A stretch of 64,000 nucleotides of DNA from Dryomyza anilis (GCA_951804985.1 OX638132.1:15729529-15793528), one strand, 5' to 3'; positions 22,785 through 35,396 are shown, counted from the first letter of the stretch. Notes: generated from the sequence alone by a model not told the origin. Translations and numbers: made by a program.

Positions 22785-24317
22785 TTAGTCAGGCGGCGGT
22801 ATGTCAACGCCGTCTTCAGCAACTGGGGTTGTCAAGCTCTCTTCTCTATTAGCGGAATAGTTGTCATTATCGCCTGCTAGAAGATCAGAGAAGTGCTCTC
22901 TCCATAATTTCAGTGTACCCTGGACATCTGTTACTAGATTCCCGTCATCGTCCTGACAGGAAGAGGGTCCGGTCTTTAAACCTCCGGTCAGGCGTCTTAT
23001 CTTCTGAAAGAATTTTCGAGCCTCGTCCCTGTCGCCATGCATCTCAATATCTTCACATTCGCGTCTTTCTAATTCTCTTTTCTTGCGCCTAAAAAGATGT
23101 CTCCCCTCCTTCCTGTTCTCTCTGTATCGCTCCTTCGCGGCTCGCGTAACTACCGACTGCAGGGTGGCTCTATATGTAGCGTCTTTCTCTGCAGTGGCTG
23201 CGCGACACTCTTCGTCATAGCAATTGTTCCGTAGTGGGCGTTGGAATCCAAGCACCTCTTCGGCAGCAGTACGCATTGAGCGGAAGACGTGTGTCCACTG
23301 TGCGCATATATCATCGAGAGGGGGAGTGCCTTGGGCAAGCAGGTGTGAGAGTCGAGCGGCATAGGCTTGTTTAGTCTGTTGTGTGTGCAGCTTACTGACG
23401 TCTAGCTTTCTTTGCGTGGGTTTCCGTGCGTTTTTCGCAGCGCATAAGCGTGTGCGAACCTTGGCTGCTACAAGGAAGTGATCCGAGTCGATGTTGGCAT
23501 TTCGGATCGAGCGTACATCCATCACACTAGAAGCGTGCCTTCCGTCAATCACAACATGATCAATTTGGTTGCACGTGTTCTGATCGGGTGACCGCCACGT
23601 GACCTTGTGAATATTGAGTTGCTTGAATCTAGTACCACTAATTACCATGTTTCGTGTTGCGGCGAAGTCGATCAGCCTCATTCCATTGTCGGAGGTGTTG
23701 TCGTGGAGGCTGAATTGTCCAACCGTTGAACCAAAGATACCCTCATTGCACACTTTGGCATTAAAGTCGCCAATCATAATTTTGATGTCGTGACGGGGGC
23801 AGCGCTCATAGGCTTCGTCGAGGCGCTCATAGAAAGTCTCTTTAGTTTCATCGTCCTTCTCATTCGTCGGAGCGTGCGCACAAATTAGGCTGATGTAGAA
23901 GTATTTAGCCTTGATGCGGATTGTTGCTAGTCGTTCGTTCACGGGTGTGAACCTAGAGACAAGTTGGCGGAGTCTCTTGCCGACTACAAATCCACAACCA
24001 AATTCATGCCTCTCCGCATGGCAGCTGTAGTAAATGTCACAGGATGCCTGTTTAGAGCAGCCCTGTCCAGTCCATCGCATCGCCTTGATTGCGGTAATGT
24101 CAGCCTTGTATCTTTCGAGGACATCAACCAGCAGGATAGTGGCACCTTCCTTATAAAGGGTTCGGGCATTCCAGCTGCATATCCGTAAATCATGGTACTT
24201 TATATGTTTGCGTAGGTTGTCATCATGTTTTCGGGTCGATATCCGAGGCAATTTTTCTGTTTTCGTTGAATCAGCTTTTTTATATGGCGGGTCACAAGCC
24301 CAACGCACAACCCCCAT
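22785..24317 (-). CDS. RTE-type retrotransposon endonuclease ORF, RT missing
   Basis: Open frame of 510 codons. Residues about 43-280 are an apurinic/apyrimidinic-type endonuclease of the EEP superfamily, which would nick target DNA for reverse transcription: SWNARTLY (48-55), RWTGQG (81-86), CAHAPTNE (146-153), IGDFNAKV (182-189), NQIDHVVID (250-258) and SDH (278-280). The motif around residues 76-80 reads AIKAM where family members have a catalytic Glu, so Ala79 probably abolishes catalysis. The later part is basic and coiled (KKRELERRE; DRDEARKFFQKIRRL) and resembles the linker before the RTE reverse transcriptase. The frame stops at 22785 and no RT follows. Insect relatives are often mislabelled craniofacial development protein 2-like. 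Long and open, hence recent, but non-functional. Confidence 0.85.
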   Translation of the reverse strand: MGVVRWACDPPYKKADSTKTEKLPRISTRKHDDNLRKHIKYHDLRICSWNARTLYKEGATILLVDVLERYKADITAIKAMRWTGQGCSKQASCDIYYSCHAERHEFGCGFVVGKRLRQLVSRFTPVNERLATIRIKAKYFYISLICAHAPTNEKDDETKETFYERLDEAYERCPRHDIKIMIGDFNAKVCNEGIFGSTVGQFSLHDNTSDNGMRLIDFAATRNMVISGTRFKQLNIHKVTWRSPDQNTCNQIDHVVIDGRHASSVMDVRSIRNANIDSDHFLVAAKVRTRLCAAKNARKPTQRKLDVSKLHTQQTKQAYAARLSHLLAQGTPPLDDICAQWTHVFRSMRTAAEEVLGFQRPLRNNCYDEECRAATAEKDATYRATLQSVVTRAAKERYRENRKEGRHLFRRKKRELERRECEDIEMHGDRDEARKFFQKIRRLTGGLKTGPSSCQDDDGNLVTDVQGTLKLWREHFSDLLAGDNDNYSANREESLTTPVAEDGVDIPPPD

Positions 24318-24535
24318 TTTGGAGGGCCAATATCCCTATCTCGTTTGTCACCGACCAGACAGCCCAGCGGGGTTGAAACCCGATCTTCAGCTGGTTGCTC
24401 GGGTTAACGGGGTTCACCAACGTAATGGTGAGACTAGGAATTGTGTAGGAGAGGCTATGGCAACTAACAGAAGTCGGTTACTGGCTTGCGCGTGCACTAC
24501 ACCATTGTGAACCCCCTTGGCCTTAAGCAATTTAT
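24318..24535 (-). mobile_element. 5' leader of the RTE copy
   Basis: Less AT-rich than the flanks and contiguous with the ORF. It runs from about 24535 (GCTTAAGGCCAAGGGGGTTC on the minus strand) to the ATG at 24317. It marks the probable 5' end of the element, which is therefore truncated at the 3' side. Confidence 0.6.
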
Positions 24536-24580
24536 CAAATATAAAGATAATTCTTTGGATGTAGAATTAGAAATCAATAA

Positions 24581-25330
24581 AAACCAGTTGGGAAGGTTAG
24601 ATCACATGTAAAATTTTAAAGTAGGTGTAATTATGATAGTTAGTATTATCAAAATTATAATCGGTCTAAGCCGACTATAAATACCCTACACATATGTGTG
24701 GTTACCATTCAAAGTAATATATAGGTCATCAGGGTATACGAATCCTGAAAATAACTACAAACATTCAATCGCTGAAGAATTTTTATTCATTTGATACCCA
24801 TATTTACAAATGGGTAGGTGTACCGAATTTCGATTTCTTTTTTGGTGAACCACAAGTCTTTTCGCCGGAAAACATTATTTAATGTATTTGAGCATGATAT
24901 CAATATATATTTGACCAAAAAAGTTTACCTAAGCACGTATACATAAAAATTGATCTTTATATGTACATTTTATATGAGGTATTTGAACATAAGTGGTCGG
25001 ATCATAGGTCACAATGGACCGATCTCGCCAATTTTTCGCACATACAGCGTAGGTATATTAGTAATCTATGTTATAAGTTTCATTTATCTAGCTCTTCAAT
25101 TTTAAAAATAGTAGGGATTTCAACAGACAGACAGACGGACAGACGGACAGACAGACAGACGGACAGACAGACGGACAGACAGACGGACAGACGGACATCG
25201 CTAAATCGACTCAGGATGTCATGCTGATCAAGAATATATATACTTTTCCATACCGGAGATGCTTCCTTCTGGGTGTTACAAACGGCGTACCAAACTGAAT
25301 ATACCCTTCCACTCTTAGTGTAGGGTATAA
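24581..25330 (-). mobile_element. (GACA)n-core dispersed repeat, copy R2
   Basis: AACCAGTTGGGAAGG at the left and TAGTGTAGGGTATAA at the right, inverse to R1. Contains the TATAATCGG..CCGACTATA near-palindrome (about 24657-24680) and a GACAGACGGACAGACGG tract at 25122-25196. Confidence 0.7.
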
Positions 25331-25397
25331 ATAACGTATATTGTACAAAGTAAGGTTTCTGGTAATCTAAAATTTTTGAATAAAGCAAATATTTTTT

Positions 25398-25664
25398 AAC
25401 ATATCGTCGTTGTAGAACGAAAAGTCTCCAAATTCATTTTCAAAATGCCAAATATTAATTTACAAAAATCTTTATAAAACTGTCAATTTTTAATCGCTAA
25501 ATTCAATTTTTTTACCACATGATAACAAAATATAAATCTATTAATTGATATTTCAACTTTTAAAATGCATCAATTACTTTTTATAATATTAACCAACAAA
25601 CTCGAAAATTAGGTTTTTCATAAAAATGTATTTTGTGACTTTTCGTACTACGACGACGATATGT
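25398..25664. mobile_element. MITE with ACATATCGTCG ends, copy 1
   Basis: About 267 bp with 28-bp terminal inverted repeats starting ACATATCGTCGTTGTAGAAC (about 26 of 28 positions agree with the right end). A second copy with the same ends and interior is at 26843-27109. Confidence 0.75.
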
Positions 25665-26842
25665 AACTAATTACAAAGTATATTTTTATTTCTGATATGA
25701 TTTTAATTCTTTTTCCTTTTTTATCATTTTGAATTGCAACTAAAATTGATGTAAAACAGAAAAATATACAACGACCTTTGAACTTATATGCAGAATAGTT
25801 ACGAAGGTTTTCAATAATCGACAATTTAATCAAATTTGAGTAGCTTCAATATATTTGTAGATGTAGTAAAAAAAAAAAAGAAATCTATACAAAATAAGTA
25901 GATAAACTTAAATTTAATTCAAATACATAAATAACACACAAAAAGTATGCATAAAATTTATAAAAAAAAAACTGTAATGCTTTTATACAATTTATAAACA
26001 TTTTCTAAACTTTTAATAAAGTCAAAAAACCCATTTTCATTACCTGCTCAACAAAAATTATAAGAACCCGTTATATAAAAAAAAGACTCATAATAAGTCC
26101 TTATTTTTAGTGATTAAAAGGCATTGTCAGATTAATAACTACTTAAAAAATTGGGTCTTTTATATTTTAATTGCAACCAAATTTCGTTACGCTAAAATTT
26201 TGATTTCTTTTTGCTGGAAATCACTGGTGTTATAAAAAACGAACTCACTGAAAAGACGGTGTCTTAAACTTGTCACAGAGTTATTTAACCAAAACAACAA
26301 AATTAAATATAAAAAAAACCCTTTATCAAGCATTTAGCAAATATGGTGTCACTTTTTTTTTATTTTTTTGTAACGATTTTCTTATTTTTGACTTAAATAT
26401 AATGCTTTTACCGGAATAATCTTTTTTTTTTTTTTTTTGGGTTGGTAGTGTCCCCTGACAGGCATGACTGATGGCATCTAATTTTGTTCAACTTGCACAA
26501 AGATATTTTTATCTCTTTGTTTTTTTTTTCTTTGTTCTTTGCATTTATTATATTTTTTTTTTACGGTAACTTTTCAGTTTTATTTTATTTTGTTGCCACA
26601 GCTCTAAAGATTCTGCGTGCTGAAGATTTTCTTACCAAGTTGTTTTCCCTGAGGATAGTTTTAGTGTCATTCGTAAAGCGTATATCTTTCAAGGCGCTTT
26701 CGAGTACTTTTTTCTTCTTCATGTTTATAACTAAAGTAATCGGGTTAAGTGTAACGGAACTGTTTTTTGGACCCGTACTTTAGAATCCTATTTTCTAAAT
26801 AAAAATTTAATAAAATAAGTTTTTTTTTTGTTTTATTCTTGA
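25665..26842. other. AT-rich, nothing recognised
   Basis: T- and A-runs. A 99-codon Phe-rich frame at 26484-26783 (+) is a product of T-rich sequence. Confidence 0.45.
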
Positions 26843-27109
26843 ATATATCGTCGTTGTAGAACGAAAAGTCACCAAATACATTTTGAAAGTGCCAAATATT
26901 CATTTACAGAAATGTTTATATCTCTGTCAATTTTTAATCGATGATTTCAATTTTTTTTACCACATATTAAGAAAATGTTAATCTATCAACTGATATTTCA
27001 ACTTTTAAAATGCACCAACTACTTTTTAAAATATTAATCAAAAAAACTCGAAATTTAAGTTTTTTCTAAAAATATATTTGTGACTTTTCGTTCTACATCG
27101 ACGATATGT
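26843..27109. mobile_element. MITE with ATATCGTCG ends, copy 2
   Basis: Left ATATATCGTCGTTGTAGAAC, right TTCTACATCGACGATATGT, same orientation and interior order as 25398-25664. Confidence 0.75.
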
Positions 27110-27474
27110 ACTTTAATAATATACTTTAAAAATTTTAATATATTCTATGTGGAACCTTGCAAAATCTCTAATGATGGACTTCAAAATGTGCGTGAAAAAG
27201 GTTGTATTTCTTGCCACTAATTGATACATTAATTAGTTTAATTCACGTTGCCCGGTAGACTGTGTTGTACGACAGGCGCCAGCATGACTCGCCGTCTTGG
27301 CTCATGAATATTAATTTCCATGCAGTGCTCTATTACTGAGCACACTCAAAAATAGACCCCATTGAAATAACGACAATGCAATAAACACCAAAAAAAGAAA
27401 ATATTTCCCAAAATTTAAATAATTAAAATGAAATATGCCTCAAAAAAGCAATTATACCAACAAATTTATAGCAA
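27110..27474. other. Short GC-richer island, nothing recognised
   Basis: 27240-27345 (GTTGCCCGGTAGACTG, CAGGCGCCAGCATGACTCG) is less AT-rich than its surroundings but has no frame or known motif. Confidence 0.35.
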
Positions 27475-27612
27475 GTATTGAAACCGTAACCGAAACCAAT
27501 ATCCGTTCAAAACCAATTCATTTTTAAAACCGAAACCGTTATACGAAAATCATAAATATACTGATATCCAAAACCGATATAAACGGTTTTGGTTTTATAC
27601 CGGTTTAATTAA
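27475..27612. repeat. AACCG-rich interspersed repeat, second copy
   Basis: Matches 22362-22525 in the same orientation. Confidence 0.6.
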
Positions 27613-27704
27613 AAATAAAAACAGACAGAAATAAATTCAAAAATATTCACATGTTTTGTTTTTTAGAAAAAAAATTTCCCAGAAACTTTATATTCTTCGT
27701 TAAT

Positions 27705-28015
27705 AATATAATATAATAGTTTGGCGCTACAGTCCTGTATAGAACTTCGGCCGAGCTCCCTCACCATTTTGAGCTGTGCGTGTTATATTTGTACTCAAAG
27801 TCGTGGGACCTACAGTTTATTGCCGAATCCGAACGGCGAGAGAGTTTTTCATAGGCAATTGTTTTACTCTCGTAGGTTTGCCATTTACTGACGACAGGTA
27901 GCGCGGTATAGAAAAATGTTTCTATGAAAAGATGTTGTTAGCCCCAGTCCAGACTTGAACCGGGGACCTTTCGGCTCGCAGTCCAACGCACTAACCACTG
28001 AGCTACCGCGGCAAC
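27705..28015 (-). mobile_element. tRNA-derived SINE copy S2
   Basis: Reverse orientation: tRNA-like head at 28015-27940, tail toward 27705. Flanks carry a 12-bp duplication with one mismatch (TTCTTCGTTAAT 27693-27704; TTCTTCATTAAT 28016-28027). Confidence 0.88.
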
Positions 28016-28045
28016 TTCTTCATTAATTTGTGTAAATCGAATTAA

Positions 28046-28679
28046 AACCAGTTGGGAAGGGTTGATCACATGGGAAATTTTAAAGTAGGGACATTTTATA
28101 GTTATTATATTAGTTAGGATTATCTAAGCCAACTATAAATACCCTACACATATGTGTGGTTACCATTCAAAGTGATATATAGGTCACCAGGGTATACGAA
28201 TCCTGAAAATAACTACAAACTTTCAATAGCTGAAGAATTTCCATTCATTTGATACCCATATTTACATATGGGTAGGTGTACGGAATTTCGATTTTTTTTT
28301 TTTGGAACCACAAGTCGTTTCGAGGGAGAACATTTCTTTATATATTTGAGCATGAAGTCAATATATATATGACCAAAAAAAGTTTACCTGAACACGTATA
28401 CAGTAAAATTCACCAGTAAATGTGTTTTATATGATAAATTTGAACATAAGTGGTCGTTTCACAGGTCATAATGGACTAGGAGTTTCATTTATTTAGCTCT
28501 TCTAGTTTTTCTGTAATCGTGATTTCAACAGACAGACAGACGGACAGACGGACATCCCTAAATCGACTCGTAGGTCATGCTGATCAAGAATATATATACT
28601 TTTCCATACCGGAGATGCTTCCTTCTGGGTGTTACAAACGGCGTACCAAACTGAATTCACTATTAGTGTAGGGAATAAA
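28046..28679 (-). mobile_element. (GACA)n-core dispersed repeat, copy R3
   Basis: Same orientation and ends as R2 (AACCAGTTGGGAAGG ... TAGTGTAGGGAATAA), with a shorter GACAGACGGACAGACGG core (28530-28553). Confidence 0.7.
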
Positions 28680-29430
28680 AAATAAAAACACAGGCAGCTT
28701 CATGTACAAAATAGACAAAGAAAGCAGTTTGTTTTTCTTTCTTCATTACGCTAGTGTCGTTCGGCGTCCGATTGTTTTTTTTGTTTTTTCCATCAGTTCT
28801 TTAGCGGTAAATAAACACAAAAAGAAACTACTGTAATGAAAAATCGAAAAAAATGTGTTATTTCTGTTGCTACACTAACTAGTGTCGTTTGTGAAACATG
28901 AATATGTACTGAAATTTAATATATTTATATTTCTTGTTTTCTTTTATGTATAGTTTTTGTTAATTGTGATATCTTAAATTTTTTCTTAATATTAGTGCTA
29001 TATGTATTTAATGCACATATAACTCATTTCATTATTAAAACAAACACAGATATTTTTAAGATATAAACAATTCAACAGTATGCCTACATTTGACCGCTAT
29101 TGCTTTTTGTGTTATTGTCTATTTTGTCTCGCCTATCTTTTGCTTCTTTCAAAAGTGATAGACAAAAAAATGTAAACACATCATCCAAGCTTGTTATCGA
29201 TTTTACGCGGGTCATTTTTTGTACAACAAACAAAACTCGTGGGTGTTGTTGTGCAAGAAGTTTATGTTGTCAGCTGGATGGCTGTACTAGAATACACACA
29301 TGTGGGTCATGCGTCTGTTCGGTGTCATGTTTGTTGTGATGTATACAACGTAAAAAACTAAAACTGAAATATGGCTACACGAAACATGTGTATATTTTTC
29401 TAATATACATACATATCGTCACTGACATGC
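28680..29430. other. AT-rich, nothing recognised
   Basis: A 79-codon frame at 29100-29339 (+), Cys/Ser-rich, has no known homology. Confidence 0.4.
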
Positions 29431-30368
29431 CAAAGGGGCGTATGTGAATTTTTAAAAATGTTGGGAAATCAAATTATAAAGTTTGAATTGCTTTAAAAAT
29501 TAGTAAAAATTATAATTTTTCAATTTTTTTTTTGTTTTTTTAGTTTATTCATCAATAACCATAAGGTATATATAATATATTATGATTTGGAGAACTAAAT
29601 GAATTATAAATACGGATTTTGTATGGCTATATTCTGACCAAAATGCAATTATTTTTGTATCTTTTACCATAACTTTTCATTGGTATAAGATAAAATAGTA
29701 ATGTAAAGGCATTAATTGTTTGTTTTTAAAGCACCTATCGATTGGCATCATTGTTTAAAAATAATTTGATTAAGAAATTTATTGCAAATAACAAAAATTC
29801 AAATAATATTTTAAAATAATAATGCCAATCGATAGGTGCGTTAAAAAAAAAACAATTAATGCTTCTACACCACTATTTTATCTTGTACCAACCGCTTCAA
29901 ATAGCAAAATTCGAAGAATTGAAAAATCAAGTCATGCCAAAAGGGCGAATATTATCTTTTTTCTGCCATAACTTTTTATTGGTACAAGAAAAAATAGTAG
30001 TGTAGAGCAATTAATTGTTTTATTTGAAAGCAACTATCAACTGGCATCATTATTTAATATAAAATATTTTTCGAATTTTTTAAAAATGTTTGCATAATGT
30101 TTTTAAATAATGATGCCAATCGATAGGTGCTTTAAAAATATTCAATTAATTGATTTACCGTTTTATTTTATCTTGTACCAATAACATGTTATGGTAAAAA
30201 AAACGATAAGATTCGCCCTTTGGACATGACAAGATTTTCAGTTTTTCCAAATTCGCCCTTTTTGTGGATAGAAGTAGCCAACTAAACCACACACGATTTT
30301 GGCACAATATACTTCAGGAAAAACTACATTAAAAAACGCAATTATCAAAAATTACACATTCGCCCCTA
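29431..30368. mobile_element. Element with two tandem hairpins
   Basis: Terminal inverted words AAAGGGGCGTATGTGAA / CACATTCGCCCC. Inside, two consecutive inverted repeats each fold about the same stem GATGCCAATCGATAGGTGC: the first uses arms 29640-29752 and 29815-29895, the second 29940-30055 and 30102-30230. Outer stem parts (TATTTTATCTTGTACCA) are shared. A one-hairpin relative is at 49156-49620. No coding capacity. Confidence 0.7.
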
Positions 30369-33299
30369 TGTATCTTTACAATATAAGTGACCTATACAAT
30401 ATATATTTTCTGTTTTTATGAGTTCCAAAACTAAAGTCGATCTCGTTGTATCAACTATCAAAGATATTATTTTTCTCTATTTTAAAAACGATGTCGAGCA
30501 AAAACCGAAACTCTAATCCATGGCATTATTCATTTAGGCTTCAATCCTTGATTTAGACCGATTAATATTTTATGCTACTCTTAGATAGTGAAAATGTTTG
30601 TTATGTGGTAAGTATCTGTCCGAATCGTTTCGATCCTGTTTTGGAACTAAATATAGTGTAGAAGCTGCATGTGAAGAGGACGAACGACAAACACCGATTA
30701 TACTAAATATTAATATTCTGAGTTGTCAACTTTAAATTTTAATGAATCGAGTCTTCTTTTTATACGTAGTAAGTCTAACATATTTTTTCAAATATTTGCT
30801 ATAATAAAAACATTTCTTAACAATTTCTTAACATTATTTAGCTTAAACATTTTTAATCTGCGATAATCTAAAAATTGTTATTTTCAAATTCAATACAATG
30901 GATTATTCTTTGTTCCCCTAACAGCTTTTTCTATTATGTTATTGTCTGTTCCCTGGAAAATGATAAAAATCTTTTATTTATGTTGCTTTTCGTTGATTGT
31001 CCCGTCGTTGTTTGCAATCAATGCGAGTACAAAAAGAAACAAATTGCTAACATTTTTCAGTACACATTCAACTCGTAAACCTTACACAATCCAACCATCT
31101 TTGTGTGTGTCTGTCAACTGGTTGGCGGTCAGAAGGACAATGCGATGAACTATTGATACTTCTGACATGCATGACTTCATGTGTTTCTTCTCGATTATTT
31201 TTGTGCCGATAAACTGTTTGACATTATGTTGAACTTGCAAAGGTTTTTACTAATTTAATATAATAAATTCTTAAATTTAAGTTTTTACAATTTTAAAGTG
31301 AGTCCAATAAAATTGAGTGGAAACTAAAATTCAGGTATCAACATCATTTGCTTGCATGTCACGCACAGCAATTGGCTGCTTGGTAGTTTTGCCTGAGAGA
31401 CTTTAAATTTCTTGTCAGTTGCTTGCTCGACACTTACGACCGACCCGTTGCAACAGATAAATTCAAAAACATGACACACCAAATGCATTTATATGAAAAA
31501 GGTCACGTTGTGAATTTGAGAGAAAGTTTCTTTAATTTATTCTTTTTGGGAAGATTTCCGACAAACACTCTGATAAATGAAAAATATTATAAAATATTGT
31601 TGGAATATTAAATGAAGATCAGCAAAAATATTGAGACTGGCACGAAATGCAGCTTTGATGCAAAATTAAAATTTTTAAGCATAATATTTCTTTAATATTT
31701 AGAGCCAAAAAAGTAGTTTTATGTTAGAATCTACCATAAAATATAACAGTAATAACTATAAAATTTTATGCGTGATCTTAGTGATTACCATTAATATCCA
31801 CATATACAATTTTTGGCAAGCAGTCATTTTGCGTCATATATCAAACAGACAAAGAGCTTAGTTTTTATCAAAAACTATCTGTTTTCTGTTACTTCCCAAA
31901 ATATGCTGAGAATCTGCCCTTAAAATTGTATAAAATTACAAAATCTGCGATACGAATCCCACAAATTTCCACTTAACTGTGATTTTGCCAAGAATATGCC
32001 TGAAATATTCCTAAAAAATTCCAGCGATTTTTGACACTTTAACATTATATTCTGCAAAAAAACAACAATTATACTAATTTTTTTAAAATTTGAATCACCA
32101 GACATACCCCAGACAAAACAAAGAAGCAGGTAATAGATGGAAAAAAAAACATTTACTGTCGCCGACTCTATGCTTGAATCAATTGAATGTATTGCTCACA
32201 ACAAAAAAGCACAAGTAGTGTCAAAACAAAACACAAGCAAGACGTTGTTATAGTGAAGAGGTCTATAATGATGTGCAATAAAAATTCAAATACTGAAGTG
32301 AACTTCTTATGACACTGAGTACTCAGTGCATTTTATATTTTTTTTTATCATTCTTTTTGTAAGGAATTTTATTAATATTGAAATATAGAAAAAATTTAAA
32401 AGATATTAGAAAATTATATAATATATTAAGTTTTTTTTATTTATCAAACAATATCTTTGGATATATTGCTTTTCGGCAAATGCGTTGTTATTGTCGTACA
32501 CATTTTTTATTAATGTTTATTCTATTTTTTATAAACACATTAATCCGACCACAACATTACTGCCGTCGAAGGCCGAGCGGCAGATTTGTAGTTGATTTCA
32601 ATTGTCGTCTTCTTACTCGTTGCGCTCACTCACCGCACTGTTGAATTTGCAGCGACAGTAGTGTCATTTGGTTTTGTTTTTCAAAACATAAAATGTCTTG
32701 AAATAAAAATGTCTTGACACTACTTGACACCAATAAAACAAATACTTCAGTGAAGGGAAGTCGCTGCAAAGACTTCACTATAATATTGTCGACTGTCATT
32801 GCAAAATGCGCACTCTGATTAGAGTGCAGTAGTGCATATTTTACAGAGGAAACTTCAAATATATTTGTGCAAATGTCTAATGCATATGTACAAAAATACT
32901 AAATTTTAATACCCAACATTAACTATTTTTTGACATAAATGACCAAAACTACTAAACAAAGCAAAACATTTAAAGATTTTATGAAAGCCCAAATTTATCT
33001 CTTTGATGGCATTTATGGATTTTTGAAAAAATGTCTGTCGATAATATTTTTATAATATTAATAATAAATAATAATAGATATTTTGTATAAAAAGATTATT
33101 AATTTTTCATTTAAAATATTTAATTTTTAATTGCAATGAACAGGTCTTGCTACTTAAAATATACTGAAATAAAGAAAATCTTGGATTGGTATTTAAAATG
33201 TACATTTAAAACTTTTTTCTGTCTAAGAAAAATCGATACAAATATAAATTTTAAATTTGAATGCGATATTTATATTAATTGTCAACCATGACCTTTACA
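30369..33299. other. Unique-looking AT-rich DNA, nothing recognised
   Basis: Several frames of 60-88 codons, none supported. 32250-32300 and 32740-32795 share weak inverted similarity (TTATAGTGAAG / CTTCACTATAA). Confidence 0.45.
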
Positions 33300-33560
33300 C
33301 GGACATAATGGTTTACTGATGATTTATGAATAAGACGTTCATAAAACATACTTTTTTTTTAATTATTTAATTTATGATTTATATTCATGAATTATGTATA
33401 ATACTAAAAAAGTGCAAAATTCATGGATACACAATTCTTGTATTCATTTAGAATAGGATTCATAAATTTTACAAATGTTTTTTTTAATCATAATGTCGAA
33501 ATTATGAATATTTATTCATTATTTTTGTATTCATAGTTTTTTGTATATATTTAACTTTTT
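33300..33560. repeat. Relative of the 40.7-kb tandem unit
   Basis: Shares TTTACTGATGATTTATGAATA and TTCATAAAACATA with 40670-40960 (as shorter blocks). AT-rich, with ATTCATAA-type words. Confidence 0.5.
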
Positions 33561-34403
33561 TTATTATAATCCTACTAAACTTACATTTCCTAAAATCTAC
33601 ATCACATTTTCTTTTCTACTCTTTTGTTAGCATCCAGTAATACATTTAATTTATATGCACGACTACAGCTTGACATAATTTTTATTAGCAGCATCCAATA
33701 AAAAATATGCTGAGAAAGGAAAAATAATAAAATTTAATAAAATCTCGAAAAAAAGTGATTTTTTGTACGTTATTCTTAACACCACCTATTCCGTTGTCGA
33801 AATGTTTTTGCTGTAGCTGCCAGTAAAATATATTTTTTTTGTTCTTATTTATTGTCTGCTCTTTTGTTATTTACTATGTTGTCAGCAGCAGCAACAGCAG
33901 CATGTTGCTGTGCCTGTTGCTGTTGCTGTCGCCACTACTATTGGCGTTGCAACAATGTTTGTGGCCATTACGATATTACGATGCCACAACATGTTCATAA
34001 ATTGCGTTGGGATTTTCCCTATTAAGCTGACGTTGTCAGGAACTTACTAGAAATTGCGTATTAATTTTTGTATTTATAATGCATTAAATACTGTGTTGTT
34101 CGACGGTGATTTATTTCAAATTAAAAGTTGCGTATACGCAGTGGTGCGTCAGTATTTTGTGTGGCCAACAGGAACGAAAGGAAACAAAATATTGAAGACT
34201 GCAATAAATAAAATATAATTATTCATGTACAATTTATTATGCAAAATGAACAAAAAAATCAGGTTAATTTTGATACCTTCCGGACGGAAGGTCGGAACAT
34301 TGGACCGCCAAATATTGTTTATGAACCGTCGGTGTAATTTCTCGCATTAATTTTACCTAATATGTTTTATGTAATTACTTAAATCAGGCAAAATAAAAAC
34401 TGG
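33561..34403. other. Mostly unique; CAG/CTG inverted patch
   Basis: 33882-33945 has CAGCAGCAGCAACAGCAGCA followed by TGTTGCTGTTGCTG, a short imperfect inverted repeat of triplets. No exon can be supported. Confidence 0.45.
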
Positions 34404-34413
34404 TAAACATTAT

Positions 34414-34678
34414 GTAGCCGCGGTAGCTCGGTCGTTAGTGCGTTGGACTGCGAGCCGAAAGGTCCCCGGTTCAAGCCTGGACTGGGGCTAACAACATATT
34501 TTCATAGAAACATTTTGCTATACCGCGCTACCTCTCGGCAGTAAATGGCAAGCCTACGAGAGTAAAACATTGTCTATGAAAAGCAATAAACAATAAACTG
34601 TAGGCCCACCACTCAAAATGGTGAGAGAGCTCGGCCTAAGTTCTTATAGGACTGTAGTGTCAAACTATTACATTATAT
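34414..34678 (+). mobile_element. tRNA-derived SINE copy S3 (internally shortened)
   Basis: Head GTAGCCGCGGTAGCTCGG, B box intact, 265 bp. The body lacks roughly 45 bp present in other copies around the AAGC..CTGTAGG segment. Perfect 10-bp duplication TAAACATTAT (34404-34413; 34679-34688). Confidence 0.9.
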
Positions 34679-34779
34679 TAAACATTATGAGTATTTTTTC
34701 TGTAAATTTTTCTATAAAATTTTTCAATAGCACCCAGCTACCAAAAAGTTCAATGACGTAGTGGGATTCTTGTTGTGAG

Positions 34780-35178
34780 AAGGGAATTTTAATAGTTGGT
34801 TTAAGTAAGATTATGGAAAGCTATAGTCGGACTACACCGACTATATTTTTTTTTTTGTGCATCATAAGTAGTTTCGTGGGAATCACATTTTGTTTATATA
34901 TTTGAGCATAAAGTCTACTTCGGACGGCATTAAGAAAAACTCACCCATAAATGTCAATATTATATGAGATATTTGAATATAATTGATAGGGTTACAGGTT
35001 ACAATAGACCGATCATGCCCATTTCAAATATCAGGTAGCGTAGATATTTAAGATATATAACATAGAAGTTTTATGCATCTAGTTCTTCCACTTTTTCTGC
35101 AATAGTAATTTCTGACAGACAGGTAGACGGACATTACTAAATCGGCTCAGAAAGTTGGGCTGATCAAGACTTTATACA
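34780..35178 (-). mobile_element. (GACA)n-core repeat fragment R6
   Basis: TATAGTCGGACTACACCGACTATA palindromic segment at about 34822-34846 and ACAGACAGGTAGACGGACAT at 35116-35135, as in R2/R3 but diverged and lacking the ACCGGAGATGC end. Confidence 0.5.
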
Positions 35179-35396
35179 CATAAAAAAATATACATAATAT
35201 CAAAATTCCGTTCTTCATACCATGATTCATTGTATTGAAGAACCATTCATAATATTAATGACTAACGACAGCAATGTTATGAATGCAATCATAAATGTGA
35301 TGAACGCGTGGTAACTGTCGAAAAAATGTTCTTCGATATGATAAACTGTATGTATATGAAGAATACCTTTTATCATATTAATTTTATCAACAAATA

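Noticed and set aside
23964..24510. Plus-strand frames over the RTE region
   Set aside because: Antisense shadows of the RTE ORF and its leader.
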